DNA of 64,000 nucleotides from an uncultured Acetatifactor sp. (GCA_910584375.1 CAJUAH010000009.1:88790-152789); one strand, 5' to 3'; shown: positions 50,807-59,898, numbered from the stretch's first letter. Notes: generated from the letters alone by a model not told the origin. Translations and numbers: made by a program.

Positions 50807-50837
50807 CCCCTCTATCCATTGTACTGTATTACATCGC

Positions 50838-51389
50838 CTATACGGTCATAATCTCCTTGGATTTTACCTCCATCAGAGCGTCGATGTCCTTGATATACTT
50901 GTCTGTCAGCTTTTGCAGGCTATCCTCGAGCTGTTTGATCTCGTCCTCGGATATCTCTGTCTTGGCAAGTTTTTTGAGAGAATCGTTACCGTCTCTGCGG
51001 ATATTGCGCACCGCAACCTTGCCCTCCTCCGCTTTCTTCTTGACTTCCTTGACCAAATCCTTTCTGCGCTCCTCGGTCAGCTCGGGAAATACCAGGCGGA
51101 TCACGCTGCCGTCGTTGGAAGGGTTGATCCCCAGATCGGAGGTCTGAATAGCCTTTTCAATCTCCTTTAACATGTTTCTCTCCCATGGAGAGATCTGGAT
51201 GATCCTGGCCTCCGGCACCGTCACATTGCCCACCTGCTGAATCGGAGTGGGCGTGCCGTAATAGTTCACGCGTATCTTGTCAAGCACATGAGGATTGGCG
51301 CGTCCCGCCCTGATCGTACCATAATCGGACTCCAGATACTCATATGCCTTTCTCATCTTATCGTCATACTGCTGCAATCTTGCATCCAT
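50838..51389 (-). CDS. frr: Ribosome recycling factor
   Basis: A 183-residue factor that, with EF-G, splits ribosomes after termination. YDDKMRKAYEYLESDYGTIR, GRANPHVLDKIRVNYYGTPT, PIQQVGNVTVPEARI and RKDLVKEVKKKAEEGKVAVR are all family blocks. Start ATG 51389 lies behind AAAGAGG. Length is normal. It is 53 bases after pyrH. Confidence 0.97.
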   Translation of the reverse strand: MDARLQQYDDKMRKAYEYLESDYGTIRAGRANPHVLDKIRVNYYGTPTPIQQVGNVTVPEARIIQISPWERNMLKEIEKAIQTSDLGINPSNDGSVIRLVFPELTEERRKDLVKEVKKKAEEGKVAVRNIRRDGNDSLKKLAKTEISEDEIKQLEDSLQKLTDKYIKDIDALMEVKSKEIMTV

Positions 51390-51442
51390 ACTTACCTCTT
51401 TCCCGCACAATACAGACCGGATCTGTATTATGGCATTTGTTA

Positions 51443-52138
51443 TTAAACGGTGACTTTGGTACCATCAAAACTGCCTCTCACGGTATTCACAATACTGTTC
51501 TCCTGCTGCAGGCCAAATACCCACATGGGCATCTTGTTATCACGCGCCAGGATGGAAGCCGTCATATCCACTACCTGCAGATTCCTGGCGATTACCTCGT
51601 CGATTGATACCTGATCATATTTTTTCGCGGCCGGATTCCTGCTGGGATCGTCGTCATAGACCCCGTCGATGGACTTGGCGAGCAGGATCAGATCCGCATC
51701 CACCTCCACAGCCCGCAATACCACGCCGGTGTCTGTGGAAAAATAAGGATGCCCCGTGCCTCCGGCAAAAAAGACCACGATACCCTTCTCAAAATATTTG
51801 ACCGCCCTGTCCTTGGAAAAGAGTTTGGTGAAGGAGCCGCATTCAAAAGGCGTCAATATCCCCGTCATCATTCCGACGGAACGAAAGATCTCCGAGACAT
51901 AGATACAGTTCATCACCGTCGCCAGCATCCCGATTTGATCGGCCTTGGTGCGGTCGATACTCTCGCTGGAACGTCCCCGCCAGAAATTGCCGCCGCCGAT
52001 CACGATGCCCACCTGGATACCCTCGTCCACCAACTGTTTTACCTGCAATGCCACGCCTCTGACCGTCTCTTCATCGAACCCGGTCTTTTTTTCTCCTGCC
52101 AGAGCTTCGCCGCTCAATTTCAACAAAATGCGCTGCAT
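51443..52138 (-). CDS. pyrH: UMP kinase
   Basis: A 231-residue amino-acid-kinase-fold enzyme phosphorylating UMP to UDP. RILLKLSGEALAGEKKTGFD opens the protein, VIGGGNFWRGRSS binds phosphate, FAGGTGHPYFSTDTGVVLRA and IDGVYDDDPSRNPAAKKYD close the site. ATG 52138 has AAGGAATGGG upstream; 14 codons more are open but unsupported. rpsB and tsf, often upstream, are missing here; bactofilin takes their place. Confidence 0.96.
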   Translation of the reverse strand: MQRILLKLSGEALAGEKKTGFDEETVRGVALQVKQLVDEGIQVGIVIGGGNFWRGRSSESIDRTKADQIGMLATVMNCIYVSEIFRSVGMMTGILTPFECGSFTKLFSKDRAVKYFEKGIVVFFAGGTGHPYFSTDTGVVLRAVEVDADLILLAKSIDGVYDDDPSRNPAAKKYDQVSIDEVIARNLQVVDMTASILARDNKMPMWVFGLQQENSIVNTVRGSFDGTKVTV

Positions 52139-52192
52139 ACTTTTCCCATTCCTTTCCCTGAACCGACGTGCTGTGGACACATATGCCGTATG

Positions 52193-53218
52193 CTATTGCT
52201 TTTTACTTTTTTTGACCTCGGGCTTATAGTCGTCGAAGAAAGATATCGGGTTGACTTCCGCGTAACACTGGGAACACATACCCTCGATCACCGCGCCGTT
52301 ATTGATCTGTACGGACTTGGACTTGATATTGCCCATGACGATGGCAGAAGTATCCAGAATCACAGGGCCATGTACGTCGATATCGCCCTTGACGGCGCCC
52401 GCTATGACCGCGCTGGCGGCACAGATATTGCCGATCACCACGGAGCTGGAACCGATCTTCACCGCCCCCTCGCTGACGATTTCGCCGTTGATCTTGGCGT
52501 TGTCCGCATATATTTCCGCCGCCTTGGAATTGCCGTTGATATAGCCGGTCACATTCAGTTTGCCCAGTATCTCAATATTGCCGTTTATACAACCGATCAG
52601 GTCCATGGAACCCTCGCTTATCACATCGCCGTTGATTGTCATACCTGCCGTTACGGTAGATGTCTCGTCTGAAACCATTCTCGCATTAATCATCTCTGCC
52701 ACTTTTGATTCCCCCTTTGTCTCCTTCTGTTTTTCGGTTACTGTTTCCTCTTCAAATGCGGATACGGTATTCACGTCGTTAGCCGCCAGCGCGCTCTCCA
52801 GCATCTTTTCCAGATCCGCGTCCGGCTCGGGCTCCTCCCCGCCTGAGGATTCCTCCAATGCCGCCGCCAGTTCCGACTCCAAACTCAGTCCGGCCGCCGA
52901 CTCCTGCTCATCCTCCACAGCGGGTTCTTCCACAGTTCCTGCAAAAGTCTCCTCCACGGGTGTCTCCGAATATTCTCCGAAAGTCTCCTCTGATACCGCC
53001 TCCGGGAATCCCTCATAAAGCTCTTTTACCGGGGCCTCAGCCCCTTCTTCGGAAGTCTCTGCCAGTTCCTGTTCCACTTCCGGAACCACAATGGAATCCA
53101 CCCGGTCGAGCATCTCATTGATATCTCCAAACCCTTCCTCCTGAGACGGCGTCTCTTCAGGCATCAACTCATTGACTGCCTGGGACAGATCCTCCTTTAA
53201 ATCTGAGAAAAATCCCAT
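52193..53218 (-). CDS. Bactofilin-family polymer-forming cytoskeletal protein with acidic N-terminus
   Basis: The C-terminal 170 residues form a bactofilin right-handed beta-helix: GMTINGDVISEGSMDLIGCI, NGNIEILGKLNVTGYINGN, KINGEIVSEGAVKIGSSSVV and the following strands. The N-terminal 160 residues are acidic and probably disordered, unlike the short tail of classic BacA. Bactofilins build filaments that place envelope enzymes. Next gene upstream is a membrane-anchored polysaccharide deacetylase, which fits an envelope role. Start ATG 53218 is behind GGAGGAAG. Tail KKSKKQ is positively charged. Confidence 0.8.
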   Translation of the reverse strand: MGFFSDLKEDLSQAVNELMPEETPSQEEGFGDINEMLDRVDSIVVPEVEQELAETSEEGAEAPVKELYEGFPEAVSEETFGEYSETPVEETFAGTVEEPAVEDEQESAAGLSLESELAAALEESSGGEEPEPDADLEKMLESALAANDVNTVSAFEEETVTEKQKETKGESKVAEMINARMVSDETSTVTAGMTINGDVISEGSMDLIGCINGNIEILGKLNVTGYINGNSKAAEIYADNAKINGEIVSEGAVKIGSSSVVIGNICAASAVIAGAVKGDIDVHGPVILDTSAIVMGNIKSKSVQINNGAVIEGMCSQCYAEVNPISFFDDYKPEVKKSKKQ

Positions 53219-53254
53219 ATTTCTCTTCCTCCATTCTGTTTTGTCTGCTTGCTT

Positions 53255-54205
53255 TTAATGAATATGATGAATCGGCGTGGTGTCCTCGGTAATCGGCAAT
53301 ATAACCGTATCCTCCATCGCCAAAATATTCTCTATGATCTGCGGCAGAGCCTCCACCGTGGTGGGGCGGGACGCCGCGTCGTGCATCAATATTATGGAAG
53401 TTTCGTGTTTCTCGATATCCTGCGTGGAATTCCTCACCAGCGTATCCACATCCAACAGTACGCTGCCCCCGTCGCCGGAAGAGAGATTCCAATCGTAGTA
53501 TTCAATCTCTTGCTCCGCCAGAAAATCCGCGAATACATGCATATCTAAATCGCTGACGGTGTTGGAACTGCCTCCGGGAAATCGGTAACAGGTACTTTGT
53601 ATTCCGGTATTTTCCAGGATATAAGCATAGATCCGGTAAAAATCCGCGGAGAAATCGTCCACCGAGCGGTACACATCCGCGTATTTGTGAGAGTAAGAGT
53701 GCATCCCCAGAGTATGCCCCCTCTCCGCAATCTCCCGGATCATCTCTATCGAATGCTCATTCTCCTTGCCCAGCACAAAAAATGTGGCTTTCACATCGTA
53801 CTCGTCCAGGATGTCCAGAATCTCCTCCGTATATTTGCTGGGACCGTCGTCAAAAGTCAGATACACCTTGTGCGCGGCCTCCGGCTCCACCGCTGTCACA
53901 TCTTTGTCCTGTCCGTCCGCACCGGCTACAGGAGCGGTCACAATGACCTCTTTCCTGTCAAGCTGCGCCGTCTCCGGCTCTTCTCCGGCGTCCTGCTCCT
54001 GCCGGGCCATGGTCTCTTCCACCCGCCGCAGATATCCCTGCGTCTCGGCCAGCTGCCCGTTTAGAGCCCCCAGTCTCACAAAGAGTACTATGCTGAGTCC
54101 TACAGGAAGGAGCATCCACACCAGCACGAACAGAACGATCATCTTTTTCAGCCGCTGCACTCTCCGGCGTCTGACGTCCCCCTGCAAGCCCTGTTCTTTA
54201 TCCAT
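53255..54205 (-). CDS. Membrane-anchored polysaccharide deacetylase (NodB type)
   Basis: A 316-residue protein with one N-terminal helix (MIVLFVLVWMLLPVGLSIVL), a coiled-coil stalk (RRVEETMARQEQD) and an extracytoplasmic NodB domain: VYLTFDDGPSKYTEEIL with the catalytic Asp pair, HSYSHKYAD with the HxxxH metal ligands, RFPGGSS, and SIILMHDAA. It would remove acetyl groups from peptidoglycan or a surface polysaccharide. Just upstream of bactofilin on the same strand. Substrate not proven. Confidence 0.88.
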   Translation of the reverse strand: MDKEQGLQGDVRRRRVQRLKKMIVLFVLVWMLLPVGLSIVLFVRLGALNGQLAETQGYLRRVEETMARQEQDAGEEPETAQLDRKEVIVTAPVAGADGQDKDVTAVEPEAAHKVYLTFDDGPSKYTEEILDILDEYDVKATFFVLGKENEHSIEMIREIAERGHTLGMHSYSHKYADVYRSVDDFSADFYRIYAYILENTGIQSTCYRFPGGSSNTVSDLDMHVFADFLAEQEIEYYDWNLSSGDGGSVLLDVDTLVRNSTQDIEKHETSIILMHDAASRPTTVEALPQIIENILAMEDTVILPITEDTTPIHHIH

Positions 54206-54280
54206 TATAGCATACCAACCCTTCTGTTAAAAGAAAAATTTCAAAATTATATTAACATGAAAGGAAGTATTTTTCAAGGG

Positions 54281-54306
54281 AAAAAGGGGCCTGTTTTACA
54301 AGCCCC
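54281..54306 (-). terminator. Intrinsic terminator of the KTSC gene
   Basis: GGGGCTTGT pairs with ACAGGCCCC around AAA on the minus strand (one G-U), followed by TTTTT. The stop codon of the KTSC gene lies in the loop. Confidence 0.85.
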
Positions 54307-54508
54307 TGATCTGCTCCTCAAATTGGTTGAGTATAAATGTATTGAAAAAACGGTCGATGGATCTGGCCTGTTTCATACGGTACCACAATTCTTCCGGTAC
54401 CTCCAGGTAACAATACCTCCTGCCGTCCTGATGAAACTGCACCTCTAACAGCATGTTCTGGGCCTGATATCCCATATAGGCAATATGGACTGCCGCTGTT
54501 CTGTTCAT
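54296..54508 (-). CDS. KTSC-domain-like small protein
   Basis: A 70-residue protein starting at ATG 54508, after AGGAGGGG. AAVHIAYMGYQAQNMLLEVQ is followed by RYCYLEVPEELWYRMKQARS and IDRFFNTFIL, the pattern of KTSC domains (tyrosine in the YxYxxVP region, then SxGxxFN). KTSC proteins are small and of unclear role, possibly nucleic-acid linked. It is transcribed after the XRE regulator (136-base gap with no other gene seen) and ends in a strong terminator. Confidence 0.6.
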   Translation of the reverse strand: MNRTAAVHIAYMGYQAQNMLLEVQFHQDGRRYCYLEVPEELWYRMKQARSIDRFFNTFILNQFEEQIRGL

Positions 54509-54644
54509 ATATTCCCCTCCTGTCAATCACCCTGATCCAGCGATATGCTGATTCTGCACGATTACGTGTTCTCAGGCGGAGATCTCCCCAAAAAGCTGTT
54601 GTACATCCTTTGTCCCTTTTACGATTGCGTTTCCCCTGCCGCGT

Positions 54645-54887
54645 TTAATCCGCATCCTGATCGATCCTGCGAAACACCTCGTCCTCAAAAAAATCTGCCA
54701 CCGTCATGTCCAGGCCGTTACATATTTTTGCCACCGTCTCGATCCCTGTATTACGGCTGAGTCCGTATACGATATTTTTCATAGTGGAGGGATTCATGCC
54801 GGCCAGTGTCGCAAGACGGTTCACAGATATCTGGTGTTTTTTACACAGCCCATTGATCCTCTTAACCAGCGCTTCCTGTGCCTTCAT
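54645..54887 (-). CDS. XRE-family helix-turn-helix regulator
   Basis: An 80-residue Cro/C1-type DNA-binding protein: RINGLCKKHQISVNRLATLA, then GMNPSTMKNIVYGLSRNTGI and ETVAKICNGLDMTVADFFED. ATG 54887 is chosen, with GGAG five bases before it; ATG 54902 is possible. A perfect 18-bp palindrome on its promoter suggests self-repression. Likely partners with the KTSC gene downstream. Confidence 0.85.
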   Translation of the reverse strand: MKAQEALVKRINGLCKKHQISVNRLATLAGMNPSTMKNIVYGLSRNTGIETVAKICNGLDMTVADFFEDEVFRRIDQDAD

Positions 54888-54952
54888 CCTGTCTCCATCC
54901 ATGTTCTTTCGTTTTACCCTGTCTGGATTGTACATGACGGTGACAGGGCAGG

Positions 54953-54998
54953 TAGCCCATATATGGGCTATTATAGGATGTCTGAAAAATTATGTATA
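54953..54998 (-). promoter_or_regulatory. Promoter with an 18-bp palindromic operator at the start point
   Basis: On the minus strand TATACA (54998-54993) and TATAAT (54975-54970) are 17 bases apart. The palindrome TAGCCCATATATGGGCTA (54953-54970) begins at the last base of the -10 box and covers the start point, the place for a repressor site. Confidence 0.7.
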
Positions 54999-55039
54999 TG
55001 CTCTCCTTTATTTTATGTTTAAAAAAGTGTCTGGCGCAA

Positions 55040-55064
55040 AAGAAGAGTCTGGCAAACGCCAGAC
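55040..55064 (-). terminator. Intrinsic terminator of fbp
   Basis: GTCTGGC (55047-55053) and GCCAGAC (55058-55064) pair around AAAC, followed on the minus strand by TCTTCTTTT. Its stem sequence recurs as GCGCCAGACAC just beyond, before TTTTTT. Confidence 0.8.
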
Positions 55065-55069
55065 CCTCT

Positions 55070-56992
55070 CTACAGATTCTTTTCTTTGATAATGCCGCTG
55101 CGATAGGCCCGCAGCAATTCCTGCAGATCGTTGATCTGCTCCTGCAGCGCCTTTCCCTTGTCCGTATCGGATATATCCGCGCGCTCCGGCAGCCGCTCCA
55201 CGATCCGGATCTCCGGCGCCTGCCCGGGACTCCCCGGCACGAAGGGCCTGTGCTGGGCCAGTCGCAGGCCCCGGGAGTCGTAAATCAGCGTATAACCCGC
55301 GATCCCCGTGGCTTTCTGATAAGCCTTGGATATCCCGCCGTCGATCACGAACAGTTTCCCCTCCGCCTTGATGGGACTTTCCCCGTCCTTGATCTTCACC
55401 GGCACATGGCCGTTTATGATATGTCCCCGGTCCTGATCCATGGAGAAATGCGCCAGGATCCTGTCGCACACCTCCGGCCTCTCCGAAAAGGCGTAATAGG
55501 GATTGTAATTCTCCCGGTGGGTCTCCTTATCCTCGATAAAGTACTGTTCAAAAAAAGCCATCTTGTCCTTACCGAAGAGTGGAGAGCGGGGACCGCACCA
55601 GAGATACCACATAAAATCCCTGGCATAAACGTCCTCCCTGGAAAAATACGCTCTGTTCACCAGCCTGTTGATCTGATCCAGCAGCGCCCTGCCGCTGTAT
55701 GTTCCCTCCCGCGTCTCCACACTCTCAAAGGCCCCGCTTTCGTCCATGGGAATGCAGCCGTGGAACATCAGATTCCCGTTGCAAATCTTGTACATGGTTC
55801 CCCGGGAGAGCAGGAAACGGATATGCCGCTGCAGTTTTTCACTGTGCCGGAAGGAGTTGGTCAGTATGCCCATCAGCTCCTGCTCCGCGTCGGAGAGCCG
55901 CGCCGGATGAGCCGGATCCACTGTGGGAAAAAACGTATCCCGCAGGGCGTAAGTCTTTGCGCCGATCTCCAGCGTTCCCTTCGCGAAATCGACTCTGGAA
56001 AACAGATCTCTCCCTCCCATTCCCCACTCGGGATGGGCCTGGATCAACTGGGACTCCAGTTTCAGCTGGATCACCGCGATAGCCTTGTGCATCTGCGCCG
56101 CCAGTTTCATATCGATGGGATCATAGATATTGTCATCATAGGTATGGGGATAATAGGGCGCGCAGGCATCCTCCCCGTAGACCTCCCGGGCGAACACCGC
56201 CAACGCCCGCATATTCAGGCCGTAGCCGTCCTCCAGCAGATCGAAGTTGTTGTACCGGATCGAGATCCGGATCACATTGGCGATCAGCGCCGCGTTGCCC
56301 GAGGCCGCGCCGATCCAGGAGATATCATGGTTGCCCCACTGAACATCCACGTCGTGCATGTTCATCAGCTCGTCGAGAATGATATCCGGGCGGGGCCCCC
56401 TGTCAAAGATGTCCCCGATGATATGCAGTTTGTCGATGGCCAGCTCCTGGATCAGGCCGCACAGAGCAATGATAAAAGTCTCCGCGATATCCGTCTCGAT
56501 GACGGAATCTATGATCCGTTCATAGTAGCGGTCGCGGTTCACATCCTCCGCCGCGTTCAGCAGTTCGTCCACGATATAGCACAGTTCCCGCGGGATCCTC
56601 TTTCTCACGCGGGAACGGGTGTATTTGGAAGAGACGTTCCCGCAGACCGGCAGCAGCCGCCGGATCGTCATACGTTTCCACTCGTCGCTCAGCTTTCCCT
56701 CCTCCCGGATCCGTTTGATCTCCCGCTGAGGATAGTAGATCAGGCTGGCCAGTTCCTCCCGCTGGGAGGCCGACACGGCTTTTTCCAGCACCAGATCCAC
56801 CTTGTTCCTGATCATGCCTGAAGCGCTCCTGAGCATATGCAGAAACGCCTCATACTCTCCGTGGAGATCGCTGAAAAAATATTCCGTCCCCTTGGGAAGG
56901 CTCCGTATCGCCGAGAGATTGACGATCTCACTGGCCGCGCTCTCTATCGTGGGAAATTTTTCCGCCAGCAGCTGTAAATATTTTTCTTCCAT
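55070..56992 (-). CDS. fbp: Fructose-1,6-bisphosphatase class III
   Basis: A 640-residue Firmicutes-type gluconeogenic phosphatase with a calcineurin-like metal centre: GTEYFFSDLHGEYEAFLHML, IIGDIFDRGPRPDIILDEL, VDVQWGNHDISWIGAASGN and HIINGHVPVKIKDGESPIKA. Length is normal for class III. It dephosphorylates fructose 1,6-bisphosphate. SD GGGAGG precedes ATG 56992. It is 45 bases after ptsI, in a fruK-ptsI-fbp run, which joins opposite ends of fructose phosphate metabolism in one transcript. Confidence 0.96.
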   Translation of the reverse strand: MEEKYLQLLAEKFPTIESAASEIVNLSAIRSLPKGTEYFFSDLHGEYEAFLHMLRSASGMIRNKVDLVLEKAVSASQREELASLIYYPQREIKRIREEGKLSDEWKRMTIRRLLPVCGNVSSKYTRSRVRKRIPRELCYIVDELLNAAEDVNRDRYYERIIDSVIETDIAETFIIALCGLIQELAIDKLHIIGDIFDRGPRPDIILDELMNMHDVDVQWGNHDISWIGAASGNAALIANVIRISIRYNNFDLLEDGYGLNMRALAVFAREVYGEDACAPYYPHTYDDNIYDPIDMKLAAQMHKAIAVIQLKLESQLIQAHPEWGMGGRDLFSRVDFAKGTLEIGAKTYALRDTFFPTVDPAHPARLSDAEQELMGILTNSFRHSEKLQRHIRFLLSRGTMYKICNGNLMFHGCIPMDESGAFESVETREGTYSGRALLDQINRLVNRAYFSREDVYARDFMWYLWCGPRSPLFGKDKMAFFEQYFIEDKETHRENYNPYYAFSERPEVCDRILAHFSMDQDRGHIINGHVPVKIKDGESPIKAEGKLFVIDGGISKAYQKATGIAGYTLIYDSRGLRLAQHRPFVPGSPGQAPEIRIVERLPERADISDTDKGKALQEQINDLQELLRAYRSGIIKEKNL

Positions 56993-57037
56993 GGATACAC
57001 CTCCCTGATGTAATATCTGTGTGGTTTCCGGCTGCGC

Positions 57038-58678
57038 TTATTGGGACAGATCCAGGCTGCGCACTTTATCCCGCACCTCCAGCACAAAGGCGGGGGAGAC
57101 GGACAGCTCATCGATACCCATGCGCAGAAAAGTTTCCGTCAGATTGGTGTCCGCCGCCAGCTCGCCGCAGATGCCGATCCGGGTCCCGTGCCGGCGGGCA
57201 TTGTCGGCGCTCATCCTGATCAGCCGCAGGATCGCCTCATGGTAGGGATCCACAAAAGCCTGTACATCCGGATTCTGCCTGTCGCAGGCCAAAGTGTACT
57301 GAATCAGGTCGTTGGTACCCACGCTGAAAAAGTCAACCATGGGAGCCAGCCTGTCGCTGATAAGGGCGGCAGCCGGAGTCTCGATCATAATCCCCAGCTC
57401 CACGTCAGGGGAGTAGGGCACGTTTCGGGCGTCCAGCTCCTCCCTCACCTCCCGGCAGATATCCAGTACCTTTTCCAGTTCCGCCACTCCGGTGATCATG
57501 GGAAACAGGATGCCCAGATCGCCGTATGCGGAGGCGCGGTACAGCGCCCGCAGCTGCGTCTTAAAGAGCTCCGGCCTGGCGAGGCATATCCGTATGGCCC
57601 GGCATCCCAGGGCGGGATTCTCCTCTTTTTTCAGTCCAAAATAATCCGCCTGCTTATCCGCGCCGATATCCAGCGTCCGAATGATCACCTTCCTGCCGCC
57701 CATGCTCTCCAGCGCCTGTTTATAGACGGCAAACTGCCGTTCTTCGGCAGGGTAATCCCTGCTTTCCAGATACAGAGATTCGCTGCGGAAAAGGCCGATT
57801 CCCCCGGCGTCGTTTTGCAGCGCGGCGACGATGTCCCGGATATCTCCGATATTGGCCAACACACGCACCTCTCTGCCGTCTACAGTAATGTTTTCCTTAC
57901 CCCTTAACTGCTGTAACAGCCGTTTCCTCTCCCCGGCCGCCCGCTGCCTGTCGGCGTACGTGTTACAAGTCTCCAGGTCAGGATCCACAAGGATTTCTCC
58001 CTCATACCCGTCCACGATGGCCCTGCTGCCCTCCGCTACCTCCGCAAGAAAATCCTCGCCCACACCTACGACTGCCGGTATCTGCATGCCGCGGGCCAGG
58101 ATCGCCGAATGGGAATTGACAGAGCCATGGGCCGTCACCAGCGCCAGGATATTTTCCCTGTCAAGGGATATCGTTTCACTGGGAGACAGGTCTGCGGCAC
58201 AAAGGATTACCTTTTCCGCCGATTCCTGCCGCCTGATGCCTTCCCCCCGGAGATTGGCGATCAACCGGTCTGAAATATCTCTCACATCTGCCGCCCTGGC
58301 TCTCATGTCGGCGTCCTCCATGGCGGCAAACATCTCCGCATAACGGTCCGCCGCTGCCGTCACCGCGTATTCCGCATTCACTCGCTGGCTCTCTATGGTA
58401 TTTTCTATCAAACCAACATAGTCCACGTCCTCCAGCAGCATCCTGTGGACCTCAAAAATCCGCGCATCGGCCTCACCTACTTCCCGCAGCGCCCTGTCAT
58501 ATACTTCCCGCAACTGTTTACCGGCCTCTGTCAGTGCCTCTGCCAGCCTTGCCTTCTCGACTGAGGTTTCCGCCGCAAGACCTGGTTGCGCATCAGTCTT
58601 TTCCTTATGAAATATGGCGATCTTGCCCATTGCGACAGCGCCATATATACCTTTGCCCGTATATTTTTTCATCGCCAT
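57038..58678 (-). CDS. ptsI: PTS enzyme I (phosphoenolpyruvate-protein phosphotransferase)
   Basis: A 546-residue enzyme I that takes phosphate from PEP and gives it to HPr. The phosphorylated His is in AHGSVNSHSAILARGMQIP, where relatives have GGxTSHxAI; the His is kept, but Thr is Asn. LFRSESLYLE, TLDIGADKQ, GTNDLIQYTLACDR and the active-site Cys in GICGELAAD follow. Start ATG 58678 (MAMKKYTGKGIYG) is 17 bases after fruK; a second ATG two codons on is possible. Seventy-odd open codons upstream overlap fruK and are not used. Confidence 0.93.
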   Translation of the reverse strand: MAMKKYTGKGIYGAVAMGKIAIFHKEKTDAQPGLAAETSVEKARLAEALTEAGKQLREVYDRALREVGEADARIFEVHRMLLEDVDYVGLIENTIESQRVNAEYAVTAAADRYAEMFAAMEDADMRARAADVRDISDRLIANLRGEGIRRQESAEKVILCAADLSPSETISLDRENILALVTAHGSVNSHSAILARGMQIPAVVGVGEDFLAEVAEGSRAIVDGYEGEILVDPDLETCNTYADRQRAAGERKRLLQQLRGKENITVDGREVRVLANIGDIRDIVAALQNDAGGIGLFRSESLYLESRDYPAEERQFAVYKQALESMGGRKVIIRTLDIGADKQADYFGLKKEENPALGCRAIRICLARPELFKTQLRALYRASAYGDLGILFPMITGVAELEKVLDICREVREELDARNVPYSPDVELGIMIETPAAALISDRLAPMVDFFSVGTNDLIQYTLACDRQNPDVQAFVDPYHEAILRLIRMSADNARRHGTRIGICGELAADTNLTETFLRMGIDELSVSPAFVLEVRDKVRSLDLSQ

Positions 58679-58695
58679 ACCCCGCCTGTCTCTCC

Positions 58696-59598
58696 TTACA
58701 ACAACTGTTTCAGCAGTTCGTAGACCGTATCCCTTTTCGCCAGTCCTTTGGAAAAGGCGGTAGCGCCCCCCGCGGCAGTGCCCAGTTTCAGCGCGTACCC
58801 ATAATCCCCCTGTGCCAGACCCGCGATAAATCCCGCCACCATGGAGTCTCCCGCGCCTACGGAATCCTCCAGCGTCCCCCTGCATACGCCGCATCTGCGC
58901 ACCTCGCCATACTCATCCACCAGCACCGCGCCATCCTGGGCCATGGAGATCAGCACATTCACAGCCCCCATCTCCCGGAGTTTTTTCGCATAGTCCACGA
59001 TCTCATCCATGCTGGAAAGCTCTTTTCCAAATATCTCGCCCAGCTCGTGGTGATTGGGTTTTACCAGAAACGGTCTGTATTTCAGCACATTCACCAGAAG
59101 TCCCCCCGCGGCGTCTACCACCGTCCGAATCTCCTTTTGCGAAAGATACGCCAGTATATTTTCATAGATATCCGAAGGCAGGCTGCCGGGTATGCTGCCC
59201 GCCAGCACCAACATGTCGCCGTCCCGCATTTTATCCAGTCTTTCATAGAGCTGTGCCAGCGCCCTTTCGTCGATCTCCGGCCCCTGGCCGTTGAGGTCGG
59301 TCTCCTGCCCGGATCGGATCTTCACATTGATCCGGGTAAGTCCCTGTTCCAGATGGACAAAATCGGTCTCCACACCGCTCTGGGAGAGCCCCTCCTCCAG
59401 CGCCCTGCCTGTGAATCCCGCCACAAATCCCAGGGCTCGGGAGGGAATCCCCAGCTGGCCCAGCACCAGCGAGACATTGATTCCCTTTCCCCCGCAGTAG
59501 ATTTCCTCGGAAGTAAGCCGGTTTATCTCCCCTGTCCGCAGATCCTCCACGCGCACCACATAATCGATGGCCGGGTTAAAAGTCACGGTATATATCAT
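58696..59598 (-). CDS. fruK: 1-phosphofructokinase (PfkB family)
   Basis: A 300-residue sugar kinase: MIYTVTFNPAIDYVVRVEDL, YCGGKGINVSLVLGQLG, LVLAGSIPGSLP, VKPNHHELGEIFG, and the anion-hole/catalytic GTLEDSVGAGDSMVAGFIAG. Opening TVTFNPAID is typical of FruK/LacC. It makes fructose 1,6-bisphosphate from fructose 1-phosphate. Ideal AGGAGG precedes ATG 59598. No fructose EII gene is near, so tagatose 6-phosphate kinase is an alternative. Confidence 0.88.
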   Translation of the reverse strand: MIYTVTFNPAIDYVVRVEDLRTGEINRLTSEEIYCGGKGINVSLVLGQLGIPSRALGFVAGFTGRALEEGLSQSGVETDFVHLEQGLTRINVKIRSGQETDLNGQGPEIDERALAQLYERLDKMRDGDMLVLAGSIPGSLPSDIYENILAYLSQKEIRTVVDAAGGLLVNVLKYRPFLVKPNHHELGEIFGKELSSMDEIVDYAKKLREMGAVNVLISMAQDGAVLVDEYGEVRRCGVCRGTLEDSVGAGDSMVAGFIAGLAQGDYGYALKLGTAAGGATAFSKGLAKRDTVYELLKQLL

Positions 59599-59680
59599 GT
59601 TAAGTCCTCCTGGTATTGGCGCTTTTTGACGCATATGTCCCACAGTTCGCCCTCTGGCTGTCTGCTCTGTGTCTGAGATT

Positions 59681-59709
59681 ATGGTATCATATGCCGCGCC
59701 ACATCTCAA
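59681..59709 (-). promoter_or_regulatory. Predicted promoter of fruK-ptsI-fbp
   Basis: TTGAGA (59709-59704) and TACCAT (59686-59681) on the minus strand are 17 bases apart, giving a leader of about 75 bases. No clear cre site was found. Confidence 0.4.
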
Positions 59710-59837
59710 TCATTTTCTTTCGTCTCTCCCACCGTTTCCACCACCCGCATCGCTCTTGCCTGCATCCATTTTGTCTGCATCGCCCCTGTCTGCGTAGCCC
59801 CCTGCCCGCAAACTATGCCTTGGCATACACGCAAAAA

Positions 59838-59871
59838 GGCGTCTCGGAAACATCTGCTCTTCCGAAACGCC
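59838..59871 (-). terminator. Intrinsic terminator of the 220-residue gene
   Basis: GGCGTTTCGGAA and TTCCGAGACGCC pair with one mismatch around a 10-base loop on the minus strand, followed by TTTTTGC; the A run before it makes it two-way. Confidence 0.85.
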
Positions 59872-59898
59872 TTTTATTATGTCTGCGTATCTATTCAA

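Noticed and set aside
59710..59898. A 62-codon minus-strand frame between fruK and the unknown helical gene
   Set aside because: It covers the terminator and the fruK promoter, has no SD and is low in complexity (GDADKMDAGKSDAGG).
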